From NCBI GenBank assembly GCA_017616895.1, contig JAFZXE010000013.1, positions 46,311 through 110,310 on the forward strand: a DNA stretch of 64,000 nucleotides. The letters are read 5' to 3'. The position numbers were made by a program, and so were the translations under genes. Position 1 is the first letter of the stretch. Each line of letters opens with the position of its first letter. Below are positions 24,204 to 33,286 of this stretch, in pieces. This DNA is from Bacteroidales bacterium (lineage in GTDB: Bacteria > Bacteroidota > Bacteroidia > Bacteroidales > P3). A model generated the notes under the pieces. That model saw only the letters and a list, made by a program, of their open reading frames with translations. It searched no databases and was not told the DNA's origin.

Positions 24204-24815
24204 CTAAATCTGCTCACGACGGTTCTTCATCATCGTTGCCAGCAGGTTGCGAGCACGTAGCAACTGTACTTTTACCGTCCCCATCGGCATATTCAGCCGC
24301 TGGGCAATCTCTTCGTACGATAGCTCTTCGAAATAGCGCATCTCTATGAGACGACGGTAGCGGGGTTTAATTTGTTGCACAACCTCATGCAACAATGCCT
24401 TGCGCTCCTTCGAAACCATACTTTCCTCTGGTGACGGCAAATCGGACGGTAACGGATACTCATACACATCGCCATCGTTATTACTTGCCACATCGTTTAT
24501 CGACACCGTCTGCATGCGTTTTTTTCTGATGAAATCAATGCAGTGGTTCGATGCAATCGAAAACAGCCACGTGCTGAAAGCGTTTGTGGGGCTGTAAAGA
24601 TGAAGCGAACTGAAAGCCTTGCTGAACGTCTCAATCGTCAAGTCGTCTGCGTCAATCGGGCTATTAGTCATCTTGAGCAGCATCGTGTATAGTGGTTCTC
24701 TATACATACCCATCAGGTCGGCATAAGCTTTTTGGTCATTATGCTCTCGCGCCTGACATACAAGACGATAGTCTCGTCGAGCTTTTTCTGTCGTTAGGTT
24801 GATCGATGGTTCCAT
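24204..24815 (-). CDS. ECF-type RNA polymerase sigma factor
   Basis: The 203-residue protein has region 2 (residues about 30-95; SPIDADDLTIETFSKAFSSL and FSTWLFSIASNHCIDFIRKK), which binds core and the -10 region, and region 4 (about 145-195; EELSYEEIAQRLNMPMGTVK), a helix-turn-helix for -35. The linker is acidic. No anti-sigma gene lies beside it: upstream is a glycosyltransferase (65-base gap) and downstream, after 187 bases, an outer-membrane protein. It may control envelope genes, which is an inference from context. Confidence 0.93.
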   Translation of the reverse strand: MEPSINLTTEKARRDYRLVCQAREHNDQKAYADLMGMYREPLYTMLLKMTNSPIDADDLTIETFSKAFSSLHLYSPTNAFSTWLFSIASNHCIDFIRKKRMQTVSINDVASNNDGDVYEYPLPSDLPSPEESMVSKERKALLHEVVQQIKPRYRRLIEMRYFEELSYEEIAQRLNMPMGTVKVQLLRARNLLATMMKNRREQI

Positions 24816-24880
24816 TTGTGTGCGTGCTTATTTCATAATTCCGTTTCAACGACCAGATGTCGTCGTTCGGTAGAAACCTT

Positions 24881-26035
24881 CTATTTATTTTTGTATTTAT
24901 ACTTTAACGGAAACATTAATAGTATAGTATTTGCCACCAAAAAATAAATTTCATACACAGGTGCCAGCCAACACAACCATTTCTCACCAAGCGGCTTCTC
25001 CAGTTGAGCAAACGAAAGTATCTGTACAACGAATTTTAGCAACACCACGCCAGCAAGAATCTCCCATGGGAAAAGCCTCATCGCCACCAACGCAATTACA
25101 GCCCCGTAGAACATCAACAACGCTGCACCTCCCGTTGCCGCAGAGATTTTCTGTCCAAAAGTATGATACCCGTATGTGGCCATACGGTGCTGACGCATCT
25201 GACGCCATTGTAAATATTTCTTGGGCGCTTGATATTTTACAAACGTATCGGGGTGCAAGTTTACCTCTGTGTTACGCGTCGTCGCGTTTTGATTCACAAA
25301 CATGTCCGCAGCACCGTCGGGTTCATTGTAATGACTTATAAACGCACCCTTTGAGAAGAAGAACCCCTTTCTGTATGCCAGATTGCGGTCCGATGCCGTA
25401 ACCGGATGGTGCCTCAGCGCATTTGACAGATATCCTGCACTATATATCAAATTGTCATATCTCTGCAGACTTCCAAGCATATTCTTTTCAGCAACAATCA
25501 TCGAATACCCCAGAACAATATTTGTGCGCGGACGCTCAAACCCTTGCACTGTGTATCGCAGCCACTGCAGTCCTGACGGCAAGCTATCCACATCCGTAAG
25601 CACTATTATATCGTTCTTGGCCGACCGTATGCCTATCGAAAGAGGGTACTTACGACCGAAGAACATATTCACATCGTCACTGAAACTTATCACTTTCAAA
25701 TTCTGATAGTTGTCCTTACATAGTTTTAACACAAACCGTGTGTCGTCATGCGAGAGATAATCCACAACCACAACCTCAAAATCCGGATAGTCCTGTTCTA
25801 ACAAATACACCAGATTCTCTTTCAAAAATGCGGCTTCATTATGTGCTACCAACACAACCGACACTGGAGGCAGAGCCGCGTCCTCAGGCAACTGCTTTTG
25901 TGCCGCCTTCTTGGCTTTAAGCGCCACATACAGATATTGCATCAAGTAATATACTACAAGAGAAACAAACCCTACGAAAGCGAGCGCAACCAGTATTTGT
26001 GCAACAAGATCAGTCTGTATATGAGTGAAGTCCAT
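24881..26035 (-). CDS. membrane family 2 glycosyltransferase
   Basis: The 384-residue protein has one membrane segment at about residues 12-36, a GT-A domain (PPVSVVLVAHNEAAFLKENL at about 56-75; TDVDS as the D-x-D metal site at about 147-151) and three C-terminal membrane segments (about 300-380). QWRQMRQHR just before the last segments fits the QxxRW-like motif of processive or membrane-linked GT2 enzymes. It probably builds an envelope glycan or glycolipid. A -7 box (TAACTTTG) lies 25 bases upstream of its start and is divergent to tgt. Confidence 0.87.
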   Translation of the reverse strand: MDFTHIQTDLVAQILVALAFVGFVSLVVYYLMQYLYVALKAKKAAQKQLPEDAALPPVSVVLVAHNEAAFLKENLVYLLEQDYPDFEVVVVDYLSHDDTRFVLKLCKDNYQNLKVISFSDDVNMFFGRKYPLSIGIRSAKNDIIVLTDVDSLPSGLQWLRYTVQGFERPRTNIVLGYSMIVAEKNMLGSLQRYDNLIYSAGYLSNALRHHPVTASDRNLAYRKGFFFSKGAFISHYNEPDGAADMFVNQNATTRNTEVNLHPDTFVKYQAPKKYLQWRQMRQHRMATYGYHTFGQKISAATGGAALLMFYGAVIALVAMRLFPWEILAGVVLLKFVVQILSFAQLEKPLGEKWLCWLAPVYEIYFLVANTILLMFPLKYKYKNK

Positions 26036-26059
26036 CTATATTTTTTTTTATTAGGTGTG

Positions 26060-26098
26060 CAAAGTTAGATATTTATTTCCGCAAAAGACGTAATTTTG
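26060..26098. promoter_or_regulatory. divergent promoter pair (glycosyltransferase / tgt)
   Basis: TAACTTTG on the minus strand (26067-26060) faces the glycosyltransferase, and TAATTTTG on the plus strand (26091-26098) faces tgt, with a leader of about 80 bases. The two -7 boxes lie 23 bases apart back to back. Confidence 0.6.
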
Positions 26099-26183
26099 CA
26101 AAACGAAATATCAACCGTTTGTTAAAAACATCTGCAAGTATCAGCAAATACCCAATTTACGTCAAATCCTAAAAGAAGTTAAG

Positions 26184-27314
26184 ATGTCATACTCTCTCGA
26201 AAAAACTGATTCCAAATCCTCCGCCCGTGCAGGAATACTCCACACCCCTCATGGCGATATCCCCACTCCTATCTTCATGCCTGTGGGCACTGCCGGCACC
26301 GTAAAAGCCGTCCACCAACGGGAACTTCGAGAGGACATCGACGCAAAGATAATTCTCGGCAACACCTACCACCTCTACCTGCGACCCGGATGCGACATAC
26401 TGAAAGCTGCCGGAGGTCTTCACAAATTCAACGGATGGGAACGTCCCCTGCTCACCGACAGCGGCGGATTCCAGGTATTCTCGCTCGCCGACAACCGAAA
26501 AATCAAAGAGGAGGGTTGCACATTCCGCTCCCACATCGACGGTTCCAAACATCTATTTACTCCTGAAAACGTGATGGACATCCAGCGCATCATCGGAGCC
26601 GACATCATCATGGCGTTCGACGAATGCTGTCCGGGCGACGCCGACCACCGGTATGCCAAACAGTCGATGGAGCTCACCCACCGCTGGCTCGACCGCTGCC
26701 TCGCTCGTTTCAACGAGACAGAACCGCTTTATGGCTACGACCAAATGCTGTTTCCTATCGTTCAAGGGTGTCAATATCGCGACCTGCGTATAGAATCGGC
26801 CAACTATATCGCCGAACGCACAACCTCTGGCTGCGCCATAGGAGGATTGGCCGTAGGCGAGCCTACCGAAGTGATGTACGAGATGATCGAGGTGGTCAAC
26901 GACATCCTGCCCAAAGACAAACCTCGCTACCTGATGGGTGTCGGCACCCCACAAAACATTCTAGAGGCCATCATGCGCGGGGTCGATATGTTCGACTGCG
27001 TGATGCCCACCCGCAACGGACGTAACGGACTGCTTTTCACTATGCACGGCACCATTAACATCAAGAATCGCAAATGGGAGGACTGCTTCGAGCCGATCGA
27101 TCCCGAAAGTCCCGCCGAAGCCGACCGCGTCTATACCCTCGCCTACCTGCATCATTTGATTAGAGCTGAAGAGATTTTGGGATTGCAGATTTGCTCTATC
27201 CACAACCTCACGTTCTACCTGAGGCTCGTCACCGAAGCCAGAAAACATATCATCGAAGGCGACTACACCAACTGGGCCACCTCTCTCCTACCCCAACTCG
27301 GCAAACGCCTATAG
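26184..27314 (+). CDS. tgt: queuine/preQ1 tRNA-guanine transglycosylase lacking the zinc cysteines
   Basis: Tgt swaps guanine 34 for a 7-deazaguanine in tRNAs with GUN anticodons. It has 376 residues. Asp92 (LLTDSGGFQVFSL) and Asp271 (DMFDCVMPTRNGRNG) are the acid/base and the nucleophile. GGLAVGEP and LMGVGTPQNIL are standard. The region that normally holds CxCxxC for zinc reads EPIDPESPAEADRVYTLAYL (303-322) with no Cys, though His340 of the same site is kept. Related Bacteroidota enzymes seem to share this loss as far as I recall, so it is probably functional. It is followed by a 7-bp repeat array. Confidence 0.93.
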   Translation: MSYSLEKTDSKSSARAGILHTPHGDIPTPIFMPVGTAGTVKAVHQRELREDIDAKIILGNTYHLYLRPGCDILKAAGGLHKFNGWERPLLTDSGGFQVFSLADNRKIKEEGCTFRSHIDGSKHLFTPENVMDIQRIIGADIIMAFDECCPGDADHRYAKQSMELTHRWLDRCLARFNETEPLYGYDQMLFPIVQGCQYRDLRIESANYIAERTTSGCAIGGLAVGEPTEVMYEMIEVVNDILPKDKPRYLMGVGTPQNILEAIMRGVDMFDCVMPTRNGRNGLLFTMHGTINIKNRKWEDCFEPIDPESPAEADRVYTLAYLHHLIRAEEILGLQICSIHNLTFYLRLVTEARKHIIEGDYTNWATSLLPQLGKRL

Positions 27315-27366
27315 GCCAAAGCCACAACCAATCGCCGGTCACTATTCACAAAACCTAACAGCACAC

Positions 27367-27429
27367 TAGTCACAGATCACAGGTCACAGGTCACAGATCA
27401 CTGGTCACAGGTCACAGATCACAGGTCAC
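27367..27429. repeat. nine-unit 7-bp array
   Basis: Nine units of 7 bases in exact register: TAGTCAC, AGATCAC, AGGTCAC (twice), AGATCAC, TGGTCAC, AGGTCAC, AGATCAC, AGGTCAC. It fills the space between the convergent tgt and beta-flower genes. Confidence 0.9.
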
Positions 27430-27433
27430 CAAT

Positions 27434-27847
27434 CTAAAACCTATTAAAGAAGAAAAACACGGCAGCGCGGTTTTTATCCACACATTCAACTGTGCCAATC
27501 TTGCGATAGCTGGCGTCGCGCACGGTGCCGTCTTTCTCCACAACTCCCAACTTGCGGTAAGAATCATCCCTCACAGTGCCGTCTTTCTCAATGACACCCA
27601 ACTTGCGGTAGCTTGCATCCCTCACCGTACCGTCTTTCTCAACGACACCTAGCTTACGGTAACTGGCGTCGCGAATAGAGCCGTCGCTATCGAAACTGCC
27701 GATCTTCCTGTATGAGGCGTCTCGCACCGTACCGTCGCCCTCAATCTTGCCGATAGAGCGATAGCTGGCATCACGCACCGTCTGAGAATATCCGCCAAAA
27801 GCCAGCGACAGCATGAAAATCAAAGCAATAAACAATCTTCCAATCAT
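27434..27847 (-). CDS. secreted 5-fold beta-flower-type repeat protein
   Basis: A signal peptide (MIGRLFIALIFMLSLAFGGY) precedes six tandem 17-residue repeats of the type TVRDASYRKLGVVEKDG (residues about 23-125). The end is VECVDKNRAAVFFFFNRF. The repeat period at DNA level is 51 bp. This matches the 5-fold beta-flower family seen in Bacteroidota; its function is not known. The repeats are highly conserved in protein (TVRD[AD]SYRK[IL]G) but differ in codons, so protein selection is likely. It has its own promoter box, and a hydrophobic short tail ends next to the 7-bp array. Confidence 0.82.
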   Translation of the reverse strand: MIGRLFIALIFMLSLAFGGYSQTVRDASYRSIGKIEGDGTVRDASYRKIGSFDSDGSIRDASYRKLGVVEKDGTVRDASYRKLGVIEKDGTVRDDSYRKLGVVEKDGTVRDASYRKIGTVECVDKNRAAVFFFFNRF

Positions 27848-27871
27848 AGCCGTAAGGTTTTAACAACACCG

Positions 27872-27879
27872 CAAAGATA
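27872..27879 (-). promoter_or_regulatory. -7 box for the beta-flower gene
   Basis: TATCTTTG on the minus strand lies 25 bases before the ATG at 27847. Confidence 0.55.
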
Positions 27880-27973
27880 CAAAAAAAGCAACAACACCGT
27901 CCATCACCTTCCCTATACAATACTTATGAAAGCCCCCCGTTGCCCGTTGTTGCGGATTTCCGTTGGCCCACCC

Positions 27974-28170
27974 GTTGTTGCGGATTTGCAATTTGCAATC
28001 CCATTTCACAACAACCCCAAGTAACCCCGTTGGCCTAGATCGACCAACCATCGGATTTTCGTTGGCCCACCTGTTGTTGCGGATTTGCAATTTGTAATCC
28101 CATTTCACAACAACCCCAAGTAACCCCGTTGACCTAGGTCGATCAACCATCGGATTTTCGTTGGTCCACC
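27974..28170. repeat. two direct repeats of 99 bp
   Basis: Units 27974-28072 and 28073-28170 are nearly identical; each starts GTTGTTGCGGATTTG and ends in a GTTGGCCCACC-like word. A fragment (27936-27972) precedes them. The period of 99 equals nine 11-mers. The first word (CCGTTGTTGCGGAT) also begins the elements in the RHS island. The minus-strand frame here is only a by-product of the repeats. Confidence 0.85.
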
Positions 28171-28246
28171 GTTGGCCCACCGTTGGCCTTAACCTGGCTT
28201 TACTCAATACCTGGGCAATACCTGAGCAAAACCTGAGCAAAACCTG
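28159..28246. repeat. eight-unit degenerate 11-bp array
   Basis: Units read CGTTGGTCCAC, CGTTGGCCCAC, CGTTGGCCTTA, ACCTGGCTTTA, CTCAATACCTG, GGCAATACCTG, AGCAAAACCTG, AGCAAAACCTG. The word shifts while the 11-base step is kept, as in the array at 12469. From 28247 to 28477 I see no gene or other feature. Confidence 0.82.
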
Positions 28247-28477
28247 TAAAAGCAACAAACTATACATCAACACCTTACAACACGTTTTTTACCCGTTTTT
28301 CGCAACAACAAAAACACCTAGTCGCAAGATTGTCAAACACTTAACTTCCGCATTTTAACACATAAAAATCACAAAAAAACAATCCCCAAAAAACGTCATT
28401 ACAGATTGCAAATCCTCAACACTTTTCCTACGAAATTCAAAATCCCGTTACGCTTCGTCGAAACTGTATATCCCAAC

Positions 28478-28507
28478 AAAAAAAGTGCCGGATTACAAAT
28501 CCGGCAC
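28478..28507 (-). terminator. terminator downstream of alaS
   Basis: Perfect 10-base arms (28485-28494, 28498-28507; GTGCCGGATT / AATCCGGCAC) with a 3-base loop; on the minus strand a run of seven T follows (28484-28478). The stem core ATTTGTAAT is shared with the palindromes in the RHS island. It lies about 150 bases after the alaS stop; the space between (28508-28654) shows nothing else. Confidence 0.75.
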
Positions 28508-28654
28508 AACGCCAAGTATTTCTTTTACTGTTGGCATATTCCTGACTTATCGCCTTTCAAACGCCCGATTTTGCTGGACGGCTATCGCCGTATGGAAAAT
28601 CGGGTTGATATTAAAGCATTGTAGGTGGTCAATGGTTCGGCGTATGGGAGTGTT

Positions 28655-31273
28655 CTACCCCTCAATCATCCCAACTGCCGCTTTGATGGCATTCGGCAGG
28701 CCTTCCACTTGTTTTCCTCCGGCTGTTGCGTAGGCGGGTTGTCCTCCGCCGCCACCTTGTATCTCCTTGCCTGCCGTGCGTACTACCTGACCGGCATTGA
28801 GGCCTACATCCACTCGGTTTTGACCTAAGCAGACGAGCAGCGAGGGTTTGCCGCCAAAGTCGCTTCCTATCACCAACGCCATATCGGGGTGTTTCTCGCG
28901 TAGCGGCATCACGAAGTCCTTCATGGGCGCTATGTCGTCGTGTATCAGAGCTGTATATACGTTGTTCTCTTTCAGATGTTCCGAGATGGCAGCTACTGCC
29001 GCCTGCACTTTCTCTTTACGGAAGGCCTCCACCTGCTGACGCAACTCTGCGTTGTCGTCCTGCAGTTTCTGGATGGCAGCAACTATGTCCTTGGGGGATT
29101 TCAGGAGTTCTTTCAAAGCATCGAGCGAATCATGCATGTCGTCAACCATACGTTCGGCAGCCAATCCCGTGACAGCCTCGATGCGGCGCATACCTGCAGC
29201 CACAGCGCCTTCGCTCACAATACGCAACATGCCTATCGTGCCCGTGTTCTGCACGTGTGTACCGCCGCAGAACTCTACACTATCGCCAAATTTCACCACA
29301 CGCACCTTGTCGCCGTACTTCTCTCCGAAAAGCGCCATAGCACCGAGCTTGCGAGCCTCGTCGATAGGCATGGCACGATGTTCCTCGAGAGGTATCGCTT
29401 TGCGGATGTCCTCGTTCACCAGACGCTCGACCTCGCGCAGCTCTTCTTTGGTCATCTTGGCAAAATGGCTGAAGTCGAAACGCAGACGCTGGTCATCGAC
29501 GCTCGAACCTTTCTGCTCGACATGCGTACCGAGTACGGTGCGCAACGCCTTGTGCAACAAGTGTGTGGCCGAATGGTTGTTCTGTATTGCAGCACGACGG
29601 TCGGCACCTACCGTAGCCACAAACCCTCCGTCCAACACAGGAGGCAAAGCTGTGACTATATGTACAATCAAGCCGTTCTCTTTCTTGGTGTCGATTATGT
29701 CGATACGGCTGCCTGCCGCATCGGTAAGCGTACCCTTGTCGCCACACTGACCGCCGCTCTCGCCATAGAAAGGAGTCTGGTCGAACACCAGCTGATAAAA
29801 CTCTTTGTCTTTGGTTTTCACCTTGCGGTAACGCACAATCTGAACGTCGGCGGTGAGTGTGTCGTAGCCGACAAACTGCTGCTCGACGCCGGTCTTCAGC
29901 TCTACCCAGTCGTCGTTCTCCACGGCTGCTGCTGCGCGGCTGCGCTGTTTCTGCTCGGCGAGACCTTTGTTGAAACCCTCCATATCTACCGTCCAGCCCT
30001 TCTCAGAAGCCATAAGCTGGGTGAGGTCAACGGGAAAGCCGTAGGTGTCGAACAACTCGAACGCAAACGCCCCGTCGATTTCCAATTTTGAATTTTGAGC
30101 TTTGAACTTTGGATTTTGTATATACTCCTCGAAGCGGGCGATGCCGTTGGAGAGAGTTTTCAGGAACGACTGCTCCTCCTCGAGTATGATGCGTTCGATA
30201 AGTGTCTGCTGTTTCTTCAGTTCGGGGTACTGGTCGCCCATCTGCTCCACAAGCATCGGCACAAGGGTGTTGATGAACGGTTCCTTGAATCCGAGGAAGG
30301 TATATCCGTAACGCACCGCACGACGCAGGATACGACGGATGACGTAACCCGCTTTGGCATTTGACGGCAGCTGTCCGTCGGCAATCGAGAACGCTACAGC
30401 ACGCAGATGGTCGGCGCACACACGCATAGCCACATCGGCCTCATGATCCTCACCATACTTCTTACCCGACTTGGCGGCAAGTGCCTGAATGAGTGGCTGG
30501 AAGACATCGGTGTCGTAGTTTGAGGTCTTGTGCTGCATCACCATACAGAGGCGCTCGAAACCCATTCCCGTGTCGATATGTTTGGCTTTCAGCGGCTCGA
30601 GCTTGCCCGATGCAAGGCGGTTGTACTGCATGAACACCAGGTTCCAAATCTCGATGACGAGCGGATTGTCCTTGTTCACCAGCTCGCTGCCAGGCAGAGC
30701 CTTGCGCTCTTCATCTGAACGAAGGTCGATATGAATCTCGCTGCAAGGACCGCATGGACCTTGGTCGCCCATCTCCCAGAAGTTGTCTTTCTTGGAGCCT
30801 TTCAGTATGCGCTCTTCAGCGATATGTTCTTTCCAGTAGCCGTAAGCTTCGACATCCATCTCGAGTCCGTCTTTCTCGTCGCCGCCGAAGACCGTCACAT
30901 AAAGGCGCTCTTTGTCGATGCCCATAACCTCGGTGAGAAACTCCCATCCGTAGGCGATGGCTTCTTTCTTGAAATAGTCGCCAAACGACCAGTTGCCCAG
31001 CATCTCGAACATGGTGTGGTGGTATGTGTCGCGACCGACCTCCTCGAGGTCGTTGTGCTTTCCGCTCACTCGAAGACATTTCTGAGCGTCGCTGACACGC
31101 GGCCACTGCGACTGCGCGTTACCGAGGAAGATGTCCTTGAACTGGTTCATGCCCGCGTTGGTGAACATAAGAGTCGGGTCGTTCTTTATAACCATCGGCG
31201 CCGACGGCACTATATGATGCTGTTTGCTCTCGAAGAATTTCAAAAACTGATTACGGATTTCTTTGGAAGTCAT
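28655..31273 (-). CDS. alaS: alanyl-tRNA synthetase with a repeat-derived insertion
   Basis: AlaS charges tRNA-Ala and edits Ser/Gly errors. It has 872 residues. Seen in order: class II core ([15 protein letters not shown] at about 34-48), tRNA-recognition helices, editing domain with [11 protein letters not shown] and [10 protein letters not shown] zinc motifs, coiled coil, and C-Ala domain ([18 protein letters not shown]). At residues about 386-397, between the tRNA-binding domain and [10 protein letters not shown], the segment [12 protein letters not shown] is encoded by five 7-bp repeat units (30084-30118). It sits in a loop that varies in length in the family, so function is likely kept. 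It is followed by a terminator. Confidence 0.96.
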   Translation of the reverse strand: MTSKEIRNQFLKFFESKQHHIVPSAPMVIKNDPTLMFTNAGMNQFKDIFLGNAQSQWPRVSDAQKCLRVSGKHNDLEEVGRDTYHHTMFEMLGNWSFGDYFKKEAIAYGWEFLTEVMGIDKERLYVTVFGGDEKDGLEMDVEAYGYWKEHIAEERILKGSKKDNFWEMGDQGPCGPCSEIHIDLRSDEERKALPGSELVNKDNPLVIEIWNLVFMQYNRLASGKLEPLKAKHIDTGMGFERLCMVMQHKTSNYDTDVFQPLIQALAAKSGKKYGEDHEADVAMRVCADHLRAVAFSIADGQLPSNAKAGYVIRRILRRAVRYGYTFLGFKEPFINTLVPMLVEQMGDQYPELKKQQTLIERIILEEEQSFLKTLSNGIARFEEYIQNPKFKAQNSKLEIDGAFAFELFDTYGFPVDLTQLMASEKGWTVDMEGFNKGLAEQKQRSRAAAAVENDDWVELKTGVEQQFVGYDTLTADVQIVRYRKVKTKDKEFYQLVFDQTPFYGESGGQCGDKGTLTDAAGSRIDIIDTKKENGLIVHIVTALPPVLDGGFVATVGADRRAAIQNNHSATHLLHKALRTVLGTHVEQKGSSVDDQRLRFDFSHFAKMTKEELREVERLVNEDIRKAIPLEEHRAMPIDEARKLGAMALFGEKYGDKVRVVKFGDSVEFCGGTHVQNTGTIGMLRIVSEGAVAAGMRRIEAVTGLAAERMVDDMHDSLDALKELLKSPKDIVAAIQKLQDDNAELRQQVEAFRKEKVQAAVAAISEHLKENNVYTALIHDDIAPMKDFVMPLREKHPDMALVIGSDFGGKPSLLVCLGQNRVDVGLNAGQVVRTAGKEIQGGGGGQPAYATAGGKQVEGLPNAIKAAVGMIEG
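30084..30118 (-). repeat. five 7-bp units inside alaS
   Basis: On the plus strand the units are AATTTTG, AATTTTG, AGCTTTG, AACTTTG, GATTTTG. On the coding strand they read CAAAATC, CAAAGTT, CAAAGCT, CAAAATT, CAAAATT. The same kind of word makes up intergenic arrays in this window. Confidence 0.88.
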
Positions 31274-31283
31274 TTTATTTTAT

Positions 31284-31381
31284 GTTGATATGTGGATACG
31301 TTGATACGTTGATATGTGGATACGTTGATATGTTAACTTAAAACTTACAGCTTACAGCTTAAAACTTACAGCTTACAGCTT
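31284..31381. repeat. 8-bp array joined to a 7-bp array
   Basis: From 31284 to 31339 lie seven 8-mers (GTTGATAT, GTGGATAC, GTTGATAC, GTTGATAT, GTGGATAC, GTTGATAT, GTTAACTT). From 31340 to 31381 lie six 7-mers (AAAACTT, ACAGCTT, ACAGCTT, AAAACTT, ACAGCTT, ACAGCTT). The array ends 1 base before the stop of the GroES-like gene and covers the space up to alaS. Confidence 0.88.
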
Positions 31382-31382
31382 A

Positions 31383-31742
31383 CTACTCCTCCCTCTCCAC
31401 CAGAAGTATGGCACTTTGCGGGACGACGTAGTATTTCTCGCCGTTATACTTTATCTCTATGGCGTTTTTCTGGAGGTAGATAGCGAGGTCGCCCGGCTGC
31501 ACCTGTAGTGGAAGGTATTTTGCCTCGCTGCTACGACCTGTCCATGATTCCGCGTCGTCGTCAAGCGAGGGAAGCGGATAACCAGGACCGCATTTCAGTA
31601 TATATCCCGACTTCACGTCTTCCTTGTCCTGATAGCCCACAGGCAGGTAGAGACCTCCCCTACTGCGTTCTGCCCCAAGGCTGGGCTTTACCAGCACCCG
31701 GTCGCCTATGACGATGATATTATCCAGTTTATCTGTACTCAT
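31383..31742 (-). CDS. GroES-like co-chaperone (Cpn10 fold)
   Basis: The 119-residue protein starts with IIVIGDRVLVKPSLGAERSR and ends in GEKYYVVPQSAILLVE, as in the Cpn10 fold. GGLYLPVGYQDKEDV takes the place of the mobile loop. It is longer than GroES (about 95) and no GroEL gene is near. Bacteroidota have such a second GroES-like protein; whether it binds GroEL is not known. It has a promoter box at 31768-31775 and could be co-transcribed with alaS through the repeat array. Confidence 0.8.
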   Translation of the reverse strand: MSTDKLDNIIVIGDRVLVKPSLGAERSRGGLYLPVGYQDKEDVKSGYILKCGPGYPLPSLDDDAESWTGRSSEAKYLPLQVQPGDLAIYLQKNAIEIKYNGEKYYVVPQSAILLVEREE

Positions 31743-31767
31743 TGGTGTTTAGGAATAAAAACGCGTG

Positions 31768-31775
31768 CAAAATTA
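31768..31775 (-). promoter_or_regulatory. -7 box for the GroES-like gene
   Basis: TAATTTTG on the minus strand lies 26 bases before the ATG at 31742. The rest of the 206-base divergent gap to 31949 shows no other clear element. Confidence 0.5.
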
Positions 31776-31948
31776 CAACATTTTTCACAAATCAACCTAT
31801 TAGGAATATTTTTGATGAGATTTGACGAGCCTCAAGTTTTACATTTGAACTCATTTACGTTCCACCTCTTTAATAATCTCTGCATAACTTAAACTTTCTC
31901 GCATCATCTTTTCACAATAAATCGCAACATCCGACGTTTAATATAGGA

Positions 31949-33199
31949 ATGAATAGAAAAATCATATTGTTGTTTGCCGTGCTTGGGCTTTTAACCTCTG
32001 GTGTTACGGCGCAGAACGCGGAAACGGCCGAGACGGCGGTTATGACGGCGCGCTTCAACGCGAGTTACGACAGCTTGATGCACTCGTTCTACCTGAAGAA
32101 TCACTCGGTACGCACAGGAAACCACGACGCTACGGTGTCGATAGCCGACTTCGACCAGATACCCGACTCGGTGATAGAAGGTCGCCTGAAACGCCTTCAC
32201 ACGGTGATAAACATGTCGTACAACGAAGCCGTGAGAGCGTATATACGCACCTACCTGAAGATTATGTCCAACCGACTGGATGTGATGACCTCTCTGTGCG
32301 AGATGTACCACCCGATGTTCGAAGAGACGCTGGCGGCTTACGGTGTGCCCGAGGAGTTGAAATATCTGGCTATAGTGGAGTCGGCGATGAACCCACAGGC
32401 GACCTCGAGGGTTGGCGCAGCGGGATTGTGGCAGTTTATGTACCACACGGGCAAGGTGTATGACCTCGAGGTGAACTCGCTGGTTGACCAACGCAGAGAT
32501 CCCTACGCCTCGACGGTAGCAGCGGCGAGATATCTGAAAGACCTTCACCGAATTTTCGGCGACTGGATATTGGCCATCGCAGCATACAACTGCGGACCCG
32601 GAAACATAAACAAAGCCATCGCACGGTCGGGCGGAAAGACCGACTACTGGGCGATATACCCCAACCTGCCGAGGGAGACCAGAGGATATATACCGGCCTT
32701 CATCGCCGCCACATACGTGATGAACTACTACCCCGAACACGGCATAAAGCCCCACAAGATAGAGCTGCCGACGAGGAGCGACACGGTGATGCTGAGAAAG
32801 GACGTGATGTACTGCTATGTGGAGCAGTTTGCCGGGGTGAGCGCAGAGGAACTGCGGACGCTTAACCCGCAATACAAAACCGACTTTGTTCCGGCTTCGA
32901 CAGGCAGCTACCACCTGGCGCTTCCTGCAGACAAGATACACACCTTCATAGACAACGAAGACTCGATATACGCCAACACCCAGGATTCGCTGCAGAGGAA
33001 GCCCGTGACGGTCATAGAAAAAGAGGTGAAGCCGAGCAGCGGGAAAGGTGGCGGCTCGACGGTGTATCACAAGGTGAAACAGGGCGAGACGCTGTCGAAG
33101 ATTGCAGCGAAATACGGCACATCGGTGGCGCAGCTGAAGAAACGCAACGGATTGAAAGGCGACAAGATACGTGCGGGACAGAGGATTAGGGTGAGATGA
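31949..33199 (+). CDS. MltD-like membrane-bound lytic transglycosylase with LysM
   Basis: The enzyme cuts the glycan strand of peptidoglycan. It has 416 residues with a signal peptide (MNRKIILLFAVLGLLTSGVT then AQ). The SLT domain (about residues 130-260) shows PEELKYLAIVESAMNPQATS with the catalytic Glu, then GAAGLWQFMYHTGKVYDL and AIAAYNCGPGNINKAI. A LysM domain at about 370-415 (VYHKVKQGETLSKIAAKYGT) binds the wall; a weaker second LysM-like part may precede it. It is followed by an 8-bp array and an FtsB-like gene on the same strand, a wall and division context. Confidence 0.92.
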   Translation: MNRKIILLFAVLGLLTSGVTAQNAETAETAVMTARFNASYDSLMHSFYLKNHSVRTGNHDATVSIADFDQIPDSVIEGRLKRLHTVINMSYNEAVRAYIRTYLKIMSNRLDVMTSLCEMYHPMFEETLAAYGVPEELKYLAIVESAMNPQATSRVGAAGLWQFMYHTGKVYDLEVNSLVDQRRDPYASTVAAARYLKDLHRIFGDWILAIAAYNCGPGNINKAIARSGGKTDYWAIYPNLPRETRGYIPAFIAATYVMNYYPEHGIKPHKIELPTRSDTVMLRKDVMYCYVEQFAGVSAEELRTLNPQYKTDFVPASTGSYHLALPADKIHTFIDNEDSIYANTQDSLQRKPVTVIEKEVKPSSGKGGGSTVYHKVKQGETLSKIAAKYGTSVAQLKKRNGLKGDKIRAGQRIRVR

Positions 33200-33201
33200 G
33201 G

Positions 33202-33257
33202 GCGTGAATGTGTTATTGTGTTATTGCGTTATTGTGTTATTGTGTTATTGCGTTAGG
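33202..33257. repeat. seven-unit 8-bp array
   Basis: Units GCGTGAAT, GTGTTATT (twice), GCGTTATT, GTGTTATT (twice), GCGTTAGG in constant register, beginning 2 bases after the MltD-like stop. It has the same word as the array at 54025. Confidence 0.88.
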
Positions 33258-33286
33258 TGTTAAGGTTAGTCAGTGGTTAGTTTATT

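Noticed and set aside
27860-28273. Minus-strand 137-codon frame
   Set aside because: It is a translation of the 99-bp repeats and the 11-bp array; the protein repeats mirror the DNA repeats and no domain is present.
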